Counted from the stretch's first letter, positions 18,635-27,565 are shown. The stretch: DNA of 64,000 nucleotides from Flavobacterium sp. (GCA_023251135.1 JAHEZJ010000027.1:1-64000); one strand, 5' to 3'. A program made the numbers and translations. The notes: a model not told the origin generated them from the sequence alone.

Positions 18635-19179
18635 CTGTAAAAATTGTAATTGGCTTCTTTTTTAATTAATTCTTCGACCTGCTGTATGATGTTGTTTTCG
18701 TTTTTTAGCTTTAGGCATTTAATGTAAGAGATTATTTCTTCTAATCGGTCAAACTTTTCTACCTGAGCTTTTAAAATAAAACCAATTGCTTCTGTATCCT
18801 GATAGATGTTTCTTTCATCATTAATCAAAAAAAGAACAACAGCCATCAATATATCAGCCGGAATTCTGGTCATGCACAATCTTTTTAGGTGTGACATATT
18901 ATCGCTCCACAACAACCCTACTTCGGGATCTAATGAGATACTGATATGTGTCCAGTAGGCATTTTCGCTAATGTCCCATAAATACTCTAAATAATCTGCT
19001 ATATAATCTTCCTGGAATGCTCTTTGATTGACTTTCAGATATACATCATGAAGGTCCATTGAATCCACTATTTTTCGGGCTACATCGGGATGAAAATCTT
19101 GTAAAGAAAGGTGTAAATCTTCAGTCCAGGATTCCGACATTAGTTCGTCTTTAGTTTTTATAATTTCGTCATTTGTCAT
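18631..19179 (-). CDS. Helical protein of unknown function, paralogue 1
   Basis: A 182-residue, acidic, probably all-helical soluble protein. It is clearly homologous along its whole length to the gene before it (shared SWTEDLH-like, FHPDVARKI/LHPDVARRI, FQEDYIA-YL-YLWDIS, SLDPEVG-LW and DTEAIG). The two are almost the same length (182 and 181 residues), so they arose by tandem duplication. Duplicated helical adaptors may form a heterodimer. No catalytic motif is visible. It lies 19 bases after paralogue 2 and overlaps the next gene by four bases. Confidence 0.75.
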   Translation of the reverse strand: MTNDEIIKTKDELMSESWTEDLHLSLQDFHPDVARKIVDSMDLHDVYLKVNQRAFQEDYIADYLEYLWDISENAYWTHISISLDPEVGLLWSDNMSHLKRLCMTRIPADILMAVVLFLINDERNIYQDTEAIGFILKAQVEKFDRLEEIISYIKCLKLKNENNIIQQVEELIKKEANYNFYR

Positions 19180-19198
19180 TATGAAATGAAGTTTTGGT

Positions 19199-19744
19199 TT
19201 AGTAAAAAGAATAACCAGGTTCGGTTTCTATTAATTGTTCAATTTGATTTAGGATTTCAGTTTCTTCTTGTAGGTTTAGAGAGCGAACATAATTTTTTAT
19301 TTCATCTAATTGGTTAAATCGCTTTGCCTGAGCCCTTAAAACACATCCTATTGCTTCAGTATCCTGCTCGATTTTGTTTTTGTCATGAATTAAAAAGTGG
19401 ATAACAGCTTCCAGTACCTCTTTGGGAATTGGGTTTTTGCACATTTTTTCAAAGTGAGGCATATCACCGCCCCATAAGATACCTACTTCGGGGTCTAATG
19501 AAACGATGGTATGTCTCCAGAAAGCCTCTTTACTAATATCCCATAGATAATTTAAATACTCAGCGATATAATCTTCCTGAAATCTTCTGTGATTTACTTT
19601 AACATAAATCTCGGAATCATCCATAGTATCGATTATTCTTCGGGCAACATCGGGATGAAGATCTCGCAGGGAATGGTGTAAATCTTCGGTCCAGTGCTCT
19701 GATAGTAGTTCCTCTCTCTTTTCTGTAATTTCGTCTTCTGTCAT
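19199..19744 (-). CDS. Helical protein of unknown function, paralogue 2
   Basis: A 181-residue paralogue of the following gene; the start at MTEDEITEK is chosen because it aligns with MTNDEIIKTK of paralogue 1 and because the DNA around both starts is also alike. The 21-codon extension upstream would run into the hairpin repeat region. The protein is helical and rich in charged residues, with no known domain recognised. It is separated from the PEGA-like/HTH gene by 147 bases holding an inverted repeat, which may divide the operon into two expression blocks. Confidence 0.75.
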   Translation of the reverse strand: MTEDEITEKREELLSEHWTEDLHHSLRDLHPDVARRIIDTMDDSEIYVKVNHRRFQEDYIAEYLNYLWDISKEAFWRHTIVSLDPEVGILWGGDMPHFEKMCKNPIPKEVLEAVIHFLIHDKNKIEQDTEAIGCVLRAQAKRFNQLDEIKNYVRSLNLQEETEILNQIEQLIETEPGYSFY

Positions 19745-19795
19745 TATGAAATGTGGTTTTAGTTTATTAATTTGTTGCGTATAATTCGTTGTAAT

Positions 19796-19845
19796 CCATA
19801 GAAACATAGACTTCGCATTTGTAAAAACACACTATGTTTCTATGG
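19796..19845. repeat. Inverted repeat, copy 2 of the CATAGAAACATAG element
   Basis: CCATAGAAACATAG (19796-19809) and CTATGTTTCTATGG (19832-19845) are perfect 14-bp complements with a 22-base loop. Together with copy 1 it brackets the three-gene block 17549-19744 within the operon. Confidence 0.8.
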
Positions 19846-19891
19846 GTTAATTAGTTTTTAGTTTATTACACCTAAAGTATTCTTTTTTATA

Positions 19892-21295
19892 TTATTTGAG
19901 ATTCATTTTTTTGTAGATATCATCATATTTTTCATAGTTGCGAAGAACAGTTGTAGGAGGGAGATTGAGTTTATTGGAGATCTTCGATACGTTGCCTACA
20001 CTCTTAATGGCTTCTATAAATTTGATATCACTTTCCGGTGTGTCAATGGGGTTATTTCCCAATAGTGTGTTGAGACGTTCCTCTTTTAGCAATTCGGGTG
20101 CGATTGAATTCGCAAGGATTTGTGTCGCTTTTCTTTTGATATTTTTACTGAAAATTTTTGATTTATCTAACAGCTCATTGTACAGTTTTTCCATAATTAA
20201 GAGGTCTTCTACCGCTGAAAAATTGTTCCAGAAGATATCAAAACTCAAACTGTCCAGCACACGATCCATTATAGACCCGGGTCTGAATTCCATTTTTTTT
20301 CCTGCAGTTACCATACATTTGGCCATTATCGCCGAGACGATTGGTAATTGGTCTGAATTAATTTGCTGTTTGCTGTCTTTTAAGGCTGTGAGTAATGCAA
20401 TGTCGGGAAGGTATAGTATTGGTACATTGGCAAATTCTAAACTGTCCTGTTCGTTTTCCGTAACCAGATGAAGAACATGCAACAGGGCAACCAGATAAGG
20501 ATGGGCTTTTATAGCAGAGCGATCCGAAGGAGTCAGCAGTTTATAATTGCTGTAGTCTTTATAAACATATTGAATTTTGTCCAGTAAGAGATATTGGTCG
20601 TCCTTTCTGTTAAATCCAAATTTATTGTCATAGTAGAAAAAACTGTTCGAAAAATCGGGAGTTTGTTTGTAGCGCAGCAAAAACTGGGTTTGAAACCGGT
20701 CATAGATATAAAAGGGAAAAATTCTGCGTTCCTTTTCTTTTTCATATTGGAGGAAATACATCCCTTTTTTGAGTCGGGCAGAAAAAACCAGTACGGCAGC
20801 ATCCGGATCGATAAACGAGTTTTTATCCCTGAAACGAATATATAGTTTACCGTTAGGATCAAATAGAGAAAAGCTCGTCAGCAGCTCTGTAACAGTTTGC
20901 TCTTTGTTTGGAAAATCCCTGTCATAGGCCGCAGCAAAGAAAAAGAAATTAGGAATTTTACTTTTGCCGTCATAAGTACATTCTCGGCTCCATCTTTCAG
21001 CAGGGTTCGAAAAATACTCATGCGTTGTCGCAAATTCCATACTGGGAGAAGTCATCGGGTAATGGTAATCCAAAACGAAATGCTCATCCTGACTCACGGT
21101 GAGAAAGTATTCTTCAAAGTAGTCTATAAAAGAAGCTTTTAATTGATAGATTCCTTTTACCAGTGAAAGTTCAAGTTTTTGGGTCTCTTCCTCTACAATT
21201 TTGTTCAGTGTGCCATCAACAAGTACAAGTTGCAGCCCTTCCAGAGGTTGTCTGAAAGAAATATGAATGGAATATTTAGGATCAGAATCGTTCAT
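19892..21295 (-). CDS. PEGA-like N-terminus with HTH-like C-terminus, caspase operon
   Basis: A 467-residue protein with no full-length family that I recognise. The N-terminal 75 residues form a small strand-rich fold of PEGA or Ig type (LEGLQLVLVDGTLNKIVEEE, then GIYQLKASF). The middle is mixed, with repeated aromatic strand segments. The C-terminal ~45 residues (FIEAIKSVGNVSKISNKL, NLPPTTVLRNYEKY) fit a helix-turn-helix. It overlaps the caspase gene by 14 bases and is therefore coupled to it. It could be the sensor or scaffold that controls the peptidase, or an autoregulator; both are inferred. Confidence 0.65.
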   Translation of the reverse strand: MNDSDPKYSIHISFRQPLEGLQLVLVDGTLNKIVEEETQKLELSLVKGIYQLKASFIDYFEEYFLTVSQDEHFVLDYHYPMTSPSMEFATTHEYFSNPAERWSRECTYDGKSKIPNFFFFAAAYDRDFPNKEQTVTELLTSFSLFDPNGKLYIRFRDKNSFIDPDAAVLVFSARLKKGMYFLQYEKEKERRIFPFYIYDRFQTQFLLRYKQTPDFSNSFFYYDNKFGFNRKDDQYLLLDKIQYVYKDYSNYKLLTPSDRSAIKAHPYLVALLHVLHLVTENEQDSLEFANVPILYLPDIALLTALKDSKQQINSDQLPIVSAIMAKCMVTAGKKMEFRPGSIMDRVLDSLSFDIFWNNFSAVEDLLIMEKLYNELLDKSKIFSKNIKRKATQILANSIAPELLKEERLNTLLGNNPIDTPESDIKFIEAIKSVGNVSKISNKLNLPPTTVLRNYEKYDDIYKKMNLK

Positions 21296-22331
21296 AACTG
21301 ATTGTTTTTGGAGAGTAATTGATAAAAGTTTTGGGTGGTGCTGCAGTATCAGTATTGTCTTTTAACTGATGGAAGCCTTTGGCCAGCCTTTTTAGTTGCA
21401 AAACCTGCCCTATGGTAACATCACCGTGCCAGACTTCTTCGAGGTTCGGACCGTAGAGGGTCACATTGGAGTTTCGTTCGAAGGTAATTTCACAATTGTA
21501 TTTTGGCAGTCTCACAGGAACTTTGCAAATCAGAATCTGATCTCCGCCATTTAGGAAATCGGCTGAAGCATCCTGTATTTTCTTGAATTTTTCGGCATGA
21601 CTTTTAAAATTGTTCCGAATATGATTCGTAAGATTCATTGCCGTAATTTGCCCGGTTGCATCACTGTCGGCATCACCATTGAGACTGTCGATAAGGAAAG
21701 TGGTAAAAGCCCCTCGTTTTTTATCAGACTCTGATTCTTTAGGCAGTTCGTCGGTCGCTGCTCCACCGTCTGAAGGATTGTTTATTACCGGATCAATAGT
21801 CACCTCATAACTCAGTTTGCCGTAGGCGGTAGAATTACAAATGAGCACTTTTGGATTCCGGTTACCCACCGGAAGATTCCAGGGACCCATAGGGGAATTC
21901 CCTTTAATTAGCGTATCATGTTCACGGCAGCAATCAAAGAAAATTAGGATCTCATCAAACGCTCCCGCATTGGTAAACCAGGTGCGATAATCCATACCCG
22001 AGATACAATGGTTGATTAGTGCCGGCCAGAGACGAAGGCATAGTGCCGTATTCTCAAAAGTGACGCCTATACCATGCCCGGAGAAATAAAAATACAATCT
22101 GTTTATTTCATTTTTCGGTCTGGCAACACGATTCATTTCGTTGATGGCAATGTCAATTTCGGGACCACTAACGAGCAGGTCTGCGCTGTTGGAGACAAAG
22201 AGTTTGAGGTTTTCTTTTTTAACACCTCCTTTTGTTTCCAGCCAATTGGCGAAAGCTTTCGCATCTGCTACAGCACCCGACAATGGTTTTTTCTCGTAAT
22301 GGTCGATTCCTATTACAATAGCATAATCCAT
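21282..22331 (-). CDS. Caspase-like (C14/metacaspase) cysteine peptidase
   Basis: A 349-residue protein whose first ~270 residues are a caspase-fold peptidase. YAIVIGIDHY forms strand 1, the catalytic His is H86 in YFYFSGHGIG, and the catalytic Cys is C135 in IFFDCCRE, matching the D-x-C-R form of bacterial orthocaspases. Residues ~275-325 (YNCEITFERNSNVTLYGPNL to GFHQLKDN) look like a PEGA or Ig-type strand-rich domain, similar in kind to the N-terminus of the next protein. No signal peptide. It starts two bases after the hydrolase gene. Bacterial caspases act in defence and cell death as well as in development; the substrate here is unknown, but co-encoded proteins are candidates. Confidence 0.85.
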   Translation of the reverse strand: MDYAIVIGIDHYEKKPLSGAVADAKAFANWLETKGGVKKENLKLFVSNSADLLVSGPEIDIAINEMNRVARPKNEINRLYFYFSGHGIGVTFENTALCLRLWPALINHCISGMDYRTWFTNAGAFDEILIFFDCCREHDTLIKGNSPMGPWNLPVGNRNPKVLICNSTAYGKLSYEVTIDPVINNPSDGGAATDELPKESESDKKRGAFTTFLIDSLNGDADSDATGQITAMNLTNHIRNNFKSHAEKFKKIQDASADFLNGGDQILICKVPVRLPKYNCEITFERNSNVTLYGPNLEEVWHGDVTIGQVLQLKRLAKGFHQLKDNTDTAAPPKTFINYSPKTISYERF

Positions 22332-22333
22332 AA

Positions 22334-23767
22334 TTAAACGATATTGATAGTTGAAAGGATTGATTTCAGAGTGGCAGGGTTGTTGTCAAAATCACCATGG
22401 CGGAAAGAATCGGTCCACATGCTGTTATCCGTATTGGTGATATCATCTGACAGTGCCAGCTTATTGCTCATAATAAAGCTATTGATCGTTTTTAATTCGG
22501 CGAAATTTTCATAACGTTTTTTAGCCTTAAACTGCTCATGAAGCCCCATTATCTTTGCATCCGTTTCGTCTTCGAACAAACCTGATACCAGGTAGAGCAG
22601 GGAGTAGGTGTACAGGTATTTAACGCAGTAATCTTTTTTCTCATTCTCTTCCTTCATGGTAAACATCTTGAATTTTTTATAAACTCCTTTCTGTTTAGCA
22701 GGAATTCCTTTTGCGATAAAGAGGTCGGTTCTGCAGGCAGGTGCCAGAAAAACAACATTGTTGTATTTTAACTGTTTGAAATTTTCGGATGTTGCGGCCA
22801 GCATGTTACAAATTGCGATAGAGCCCGCACTATGTCCTACGAGTTCAATAGCGAACTTTTTGCCTGCATTTTGTCTTTTTTGATAATGTTTTTCTAATAA
22901 GGAAAGAAAATAGGTTCCGGCATGTAAATCATCACCCGAGCGTCCTTGATTATCATCAAACATTTTTTGAGCTTTTTCTTTCATTTCAGACCAGCCCCAT
23001 TTGCCTACGCGGTCGATATAAATTTTTCTAAAAGTTTCTTCTACAATCGTTGGGTAAAAATCGTGATGGGTCTCTTGCGCGTAACGTTTTAAAACAGCAA
23101 ACGCAATTTTGGCTACCAGTTTCCCTAGCGTCAGTAATAATCCTCTTGAATCTCCTGCATCGGGATCAGGTTCTGCCACTTCAATTTCTTCTGTCGCCAT
23201 TTCATCTTCTGCACGGATCATGGTATTACTTTCCTGTTCAAGTCTGGCCAAAAAGCCTTCTTCATCATCTTCATCAAACATGACGCTTCCACTTCGGCTA
23301 TTTCCGAGTTCATCACTTAGTTCAGCAAAGGGATATTCTTTTTGTTTTTCTGCTTCAATAGTCAGATTGTCCATTGTTTCGCCACCACCACGTGAACCAA
23401 CACCCAGCTTTTTGCCTACAATTTTAATGACATAATTGAGTACTTTTTGGAATTGATTGTCTGAGCTTTTGGCACTAAGATTTTCGACTATGATTTCCCA
23501 AAGTCCTGTTTCCCACACAAAGGTAACCGCATGTGTTTTAGTAGGAGCATCAACGAAATTGGTACGCATAACTTCAGCCGCTTCCATTCCGCTGGCTTCA
23601 TTTACGAGTCCGCCATGGAAATAAACAAGCAATCTTTCGATGTTGTGATCTTCCAAATGTTTGAACAGGTTGTCGACATCGGCAGGCGTAGTATAATAGT
23701 CTCCGGATTTTTGAAATGTTCCGCCCGGTCCAGCGTTTACATAATAGATTTTTTCAAGATTTGTCAT
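22334..23767 (-). CDS. Alpha/beta hydrolase, first gene of the caspase operon
   Basis: A 477-residue cytoplasmic alpha/beta-hydrolase. LLVYFHGGLVNE (residues 46-57) gives the oxyanion loop, IELVGHSAGSI the nucleophile elbow with S313, and DSFRHGDFD near the C-terminus the likely catalytic His. An unusual insertion at about 125-210 is strongly acidic and poor in structure (DEDDEEG, ATEEIEVAEPDPD), a plausible protease-sensitive linker. Lipases and esterases in defence operons often attack membranes or cofactors. That the caspase next to it might cut the acidic loop to activate the enzyme is an attractive but untested idea. Confidence 0.75.
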   Translation of the reverse strand: MTNLEKIYYVNAGPGGTFQKSGDYYTTPADVDNLFKHLEDHNIERLLVYFHGGLVNEASGMEAAEVMRTNFVDAPTKTHAVTFVWETGLWEIIVENLSAKSSDNQFQKVLNYVIKIVGKKLGVGSRGGGETMDNLTIEAEKQKEYPFAELSDELGNSRSGSVMFDEDDEEGFLARLEQESNTMIRAEDEMATEEIEVAEPDPDAGDSRGLLLTLGKLVAKIAFAVLKRYAQETHHDFYPTIVEETFRKIYIDRVGKWGWSEMKEKAQKMFDDNQGRSGDDLHAGTYFLSLLEKHYQKRQNAGKKFAIELVGHSAGSIAICNMLAATSENFKQLKYNNVVFLAPACRTDLFIAKGIPAKQKGVYKKFKMFTMKEENEKKDYCVKYLYTYSLLYLVSGLFEDETDAKIMGLHEQFKAKKRYENFAELKTINSFIMSNKLALSDDITNTDNSMWTDSFRHGDFDNNPATLKSILSTINIV

Positions 23768-24320
23768 GGATTTTGGTTTATTTTTTGGTTTGTTTCTGGT
23801 TGGTAGTATTCTCAGTGAGCCAGCCTTTTTGTAACAACAAAAGGCTTGTGCAGGTGATCTGGATTTGCAGAAAAAGAGAGCAAATTCTAAAGTTCTTTTC
23901 GGTTATCAATACTTATTTTGGAGTGTGATCTTTATCTTTAAATCAATTTCTTCAGCGTATAAAGGATACTTTGCTTTACCCATACTTACGGTAAGGGCAG
24001 CAGGCTTCAGCTGGTATTAAAAGATAGTTTTTATTGATAATGGTCAGGTCAATGGTTAACGCTACTGATTAAGTGAGCAATAATAAAATGATAACGTAAA
24101 TTTAAAAATAAAAACACGAGTACTAACAGGTAAAAACACCTGTTTATTTTAGTAAAACAGAAAAAGAAGCCCATGTATTTCGGCTGTTTTTTCTTTACTA
24201 AAAAAAAGGAATTGATTACTTTTTGCTTCCTCTGAATAATTTGTTGATGGAGGATTAATTGAATTTTAGTGCTAAGTTTGTAAAGGCATATTGAATCAAA
24301 AAATCTGATCAAATAAGGAT
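23768..24320. other. Divergent intergenic region between caspase operon and copper regulator
   Basis: About 550 bases with no credible gene. An imperfect hairpin lies near 23822-23846 (AGCCTTTTTGT / AACAAAAGGCT) and a 7-bp inverted repeat AACAGGT-ACCTGTT at 24125-24144. TAAGTTTG at 24273-24280 is a -7 match for the AraC-type gene. I found no two-box promoter for the minus-strand operon. Confidence 0.45.
24273..24280 (+). promoter_or_regulatory. Possible -7 element of the copper regulator gene
   Basis: TAAGTTTG fits TAnnTTTG and lies 40 bases before the ATG at 24321. The nearest upstream TTG is 26 bases away, slightly beyond usual spacing. Confidence 0.35.
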
Positions 24321-24884
24321 ATGAGTACATTATTTGTTAAAAACATGGTTTGCAACCGTTGCATTATGGTCGTTCAAAACGAACTAGAAAAACTTGGGTT
24401 GGATTTTACCAATATTAAATTAGGAGAAGTTACGCTAACAAGAGAACTCAACCCTGAAGAAAGAAACGTACTGGAGGAAGTATTGGTTCCGCTTGGATTT
24501 GAAGTCATAGATGATAAAAAGAGCAGAATTATAGAAAAGATAAAAAACATCATTATCGAACTGGTGCACCATCAGGATAATGATACCAAAAACAACCTGT
24601 CGGATATCCTGAGCGAGAAAATCAATCACGACTACAACTACCTTTCAAATTTGTTTTCGGAGGTAGAAGGTACTACCATAGAAAAGTATTTTATAGCACA
24701 AAAAATTGAGAAAATTAAAGAGCTTTTGGTTTATGATGAGTTGTCTCTTAGTGAGATCGCTTTGCGCTTAAACTATTCCAGCGTTGCCTATCTAAGCAAT
24801 CAGTTTAAAAAAGTAACCGGATTAACACCAAGCCATTTCAAGCAAATCCGGGAAGAAAAAAGAAAACCTTTGGACGAGGTTTAA
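24321..24884 (+). CDS. AraC-family regulator with N-terminal Cys-x-x-Cys metal-sensor domain
   Basis: A 187-residue regulator. The first ~70 residues resemble a heavy-metal-associated (HMA) domain, with C11 and C14 in MVCNRC. A helical linker follows, then an AraC-type double helix-turn-helix from about residue 90 to 180 (LSLSEIALRLNYSSVAYLSN, FKKVTGLTPSHFKQIR). The HMA-like half suggests direct binding of Cu(I), so the protein is probably the copper-responsive activator of the copA gene 88 bases downstream and of the divergent efflux genes. Such fusions are known in Bacteroidota; regulation by copper here is inferred. Confidence 0.85.
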   Translation: MSTLFVKNMVCNRCIMVVQNELEKLGLDFTNIKLGEVTLTRELNPEERNVLEEVLVPLGFEVIDDKKSRIIEKIKNIIIELVHHQDNDTKNNLSDILSEKINHDYNYLSNLFSEVEGTTIEKYFIAQKIEKIKELLVYDELSLSEIALRLNYSSVAYLSNQFKKVTGLTPSHFKQIREEKRKPLDEV

Positions 24885-24972
24885 GTAAATTTTACAAATC
24901 AAATCCATAATTCCACAATAAAAAACAGCGGTATTGTTGCCAACTTTGCAAGTATAAAAGAACAAGCGAATT

Positions 24973-27393
24973 ATGGCAACAAATTATAACACTAAGGAAA
25001 CAATTTACATTCCGCTGGAAGATGTAGAGAGCGAGCACTGTGCATTAATCGTAGAGAAAGGATTAGCAGAAGTTAAAGGCGTTGAAACCCACAAAGTAGA
25101 AGTCAATAACCGCAGAGCTGCTATTACCGTTAAAAACAATGAAACGGTTGGTAATGCCGTAAAGGCGATAAAAGACCTGGGATATGGTGTGCCAACCGTC
25201 AAAAATACATTTCCTGTTTTAGGAATGACTTGCGCCTCTTGTGCCGGCAGTGCAGAAAGCATCGTATCTTACGAACTAGGGGTAGTGGATGCATCGGTAA
25301 ACTTTGCAACAGGAAACCTTACCGTAGAGTATCTTCCGAATCTCACCAACGCTTCTACACTGCAAAAAGCCGTTCAGGCTGTTGGTTACGACTTGCTAAT
25401 TTTAGACGAATCGAAACAACAGGAATCTTTAGAGGCTATTCATGCAGAGAAATTTAAAAAATTAAAAAACAAAACCATCTGGGCCGTTCTGCTGTCGCTA
25501 CCCGTAGTAGTGATAGGGATGTTCTTTATGGATATGCCTTATGCCAATGAGATCATGTGGCTGTTTTCTACACCTGTAATTCTGTGGCTCGGTAAAGATT
25601 TCTTTATAAATGCATGGAAACAAACGAAGCATGGTTCAGCCAATATGGATACATTAGTGGCTTTGAGTACCGGAATTGCCTATTTGTTTAGTGTTTTTAA
25701 TATGTTATTCATGGATTTCTGGCACCAACGCGGATTGCACGCCCACGTATATTTTGAAGCAGCGGCAGTCGTTATTGCCTTTATTCTGTTGGGTAAATTG
25801 TTGGAAGAAAAAGCCAAAGGAAATACTTCATCAGCTATTAAAAAGTTAATGGGTTTACAGCCCAAAACGGTGATCGTTATGCAACCCGACGGAACAGAAA
25901 AACAAGTGGCTATTGAGGAGGTAAATGCCGGAGCTATTATTCTGGTAAAACCAGGTGAAAAAATTGCTGTTGACGGTATGGTTCTTTCTGGTCAATCCTA
26001 TGTAGACGAAAGTATGTTAAGCGGTGAGCCGGTTCCGGTATTGAAAAAAGAAAATGAAAAAGTATTTGCCGGAACGATCAATCAAAAAGGAAGTTTTCAG
26101 TTTCAGGCGGTTAAAGTAGGTAAAGAGACTATGCTTGCCCAAATTATCCGAATGGTGCAGGACGCTCAGGGAAGTAAAGCCCCTGTGCAGAAATTAGTCG
26201 ATAAAATTGCTGGTATCTTTGTTCCGATAGTAATTGGTATAGCAATTCTAACTTTTATTGCCTGGATTGTTCTGGGGGGAGATAATGCTGTTGCACAAGC
26301 GCTATTGGCTGCCGTTACGGTATTGGTTATTGCCTGTCCTTGTGCTTTGGGACTGGCTACCCCAACAGCGATCATGGTGGGAGTAGGTAAAGGTGCTGAA
26401 AGCGGTATATTAATCAAAGATGCCGAAAGTTTAGAGTTGGCAAGAAAGGTAACCGCTATAGTACTGGATAAAACCGGAACTATTACCGAAGGAAGACCAC
26501 AGGTAACTGGTATAAAATGGTTCAACGATGACGTTGCAACCAAAGAGGTTCTGTTAAGCATCGAAAAGCAATCCGAACATCCGTTGGCAGAAGCTGTAGT
26601 AAAAAATCTCGAAGGCGTAGCAACTGTAGTTTTATCAGATTTTGACAGTATTACCGGTAAAGGTGCAAAAGCCACTTACAAAGAGGAAACCTATTATGTA
26701 GGGAACAAGAAATTGTTGGCAGAGAACACTATTGTGATTCCGGATTCATTGTTGAATCAGGCAGAAGAATGGGGCAAAGAATCGAAAACCGTGATTTGGT
26801 TTGCCAATAGTAAACAGGCACTTTCGGTTATTGCAATTTCAGATAAGATTAAAGAGACCTCAGTTCAGGCCATTAAAGAATTGCAGGACATGAATATTGA
26901 ACTGTATATGCTGACAGGAGATAACGAAGCTACTGCAAAAGCGATCGCTGCCCAAACCGGAATCAAACATTATAAAGCAGAAGTACTGCCACAACACAAA
27001 GCCGACTTTGTAAAAGAATTACAACAACAAGGTAGAACAGTAGCAATGGTAGGTGATGGTATCAATGACAGTACGGCCCTGGCAACCGCCGACGTCAGTA
27101 TAGCAATGGGTAAGGGGAGTGATATTGCAATGGATGTGGCCAAAATGACCATTATCTCTTCCGATCTGACTAAGATACCGCAAGCCATTCGTTTGTCTAA
27201 ACAAACGGTAGCTACGATTAAACAAAACTTATTTTGGGCATTTATTTATAATCTTATCGGTATTCCGCTTGCTGCGGGGATACTGTATCCGATAAACGGG
27301 TTCTTGCTGAACCCAATGATAGCTGGTGCTGCAATGGCTTTAAGCAGCGTAAGTGTGGTGAGTAACAGCCTTCGCTTAAAATGGAAAAAGTAA
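24973..27393 (+). CDS. copA: Copper-exporting P1B-type ATPase
   Basis: An 806-residue ATPase that pumps Cu(I) from the cytoplasm. The N-terminus has two HMA-like domains: the second carries GMTCASC (C87, C90), while the first keeps only C23 and lacks the Cys-x-x-Cys pair. Membrane helix 6 has C455-P-C457, the phosphorylation site is D499 in [10 protein letters not shown], the nucleotide domain has SEHPLAEAV, and GDGINDS forms the hinge. The copper-subgroup signatures YN ([16 protein letters not shown]) and MxxSS-like (MALSSVS) are near the end. The gene follows the HMA-AraC regulator and is ended by a strong hairpin. Confidence 0.93.
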   Translation: MATNYNTKETIYIPLEDVESEHCALIVEKGLAEVKGVETHKVEVNNRRAAITVKNNETVGNAVKAIKDLGYGVPTVKNTFPVLGMTCASCAGSAESIVSYELGVVDASVNFATGNLTVEYLPNLTNASTLQKAVQAVGYDLLILDESKQQESLEAIHAEKFKKLKNKTIWAVLLSLPVVVIGMFFMDMPYANEIMWLFSTPVILWLGKDFFINAWKQTKHGSANMDTLVALSTGIAYLFSVFNMLFMDFWHQRGLHAHVYFEAAAVVIAFILLGKLLEEKAKGNTSSAIKKLMGLQPKTVIVMQPDGTEKQVAIEEVNAGAIILVKPGEKIAVDGMVLSGQSYVDESMLSGEPVPVLKKENEKVFAGTINQKGSFQFQAVKVGKETMLAQIIRMVQDAQGSKAPVQKLVDKIAGIFVPIVIGIAILTFIAWIVLGGDNAVAQALLAAVTVLVIACPCALGLATPTAIMVGVGKGAESGILIKDAESLELARKVTAIVLDKTGTITEGRPQVTGIKWFNDDVATKEVLLSIEKQSEHPLAEAVVKNLEGVATVVLSDFDSITGKGAKATYKEETYYVGNKKLLAENTIVIPDSLLNQAEEWGKESKTVIWFANSKQALSVIAISDKIKETSVQAIKELQDMNIELYMLTGDNEATAKAIAAQTGIKHYKAEVLPQHKADFVKELQQQGRTVAMVGDGINDSTALATADVSIAMGKGSDIAMDVAKMTIISSDLTKIPQAIRLSKQTVATIKQNLFWAFIYNLIGIPLAAGILYPINGFLLNPMIAGAAMALSSVSVVSNSLRLKWKK

Positions 27394-27412
27394 ACTCTTG
27401 ATGCGTTTGCCC

Positions 27413-27458
27413 AACGGCGGTTTCCAAATTTATAGGCCGCCGTTTTGTATTTTTTTTA
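27413..27458 (+). terminator. Intrinsic terminator of copA
   Basis: AACGGCGG / CCGCCGTT stem, 16-base loop and a T run at 27449-27458, 20 bases after the copA stop codon. Confidence 0.75.
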
Positions 27459-27473
27459 TAATTGATTTGTAGT

Positions 27474-27535
27474 AATGACCTCATTTTTCTCCTTCCAAAG
27501 CATTTTGGAGCGGGTTAAATTGAGGTCATTTTTTG
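27474..27535. terminator. Second, larger hairpin behind copA
   Basis: AATGACCTCA (27474-27483) pairs with TGAGGTCATT (27521-27530), enclosing a second stem (CTCC...GGAG). A T run follows. It may back up the first terminator or be a repetitive element. Confidence 0.55.
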
Positions 27536-27565
27536 TTCATGATAACGTCCGAAACAGAGTCAATA

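Noticed and set aside
19938..20471. 177-codon frame opposite the PEGA-like/HTH gene
   Set aside because: Antisense shadow; the minus-strand gene has operon context and overlapping stops and starts, which this frame lacks.
24049..24330. 93-codon minus-strand frame in front of the copper regulator
   Set aside because: Covers the regulator's -7 box and start codon; composition is that of AT-rich intergenic DNA.
26166..26675. 169-codon frame opposite copA
   Set aside because: Antisense to the catalytic part of copA; composition is the complement of a conserved domain.
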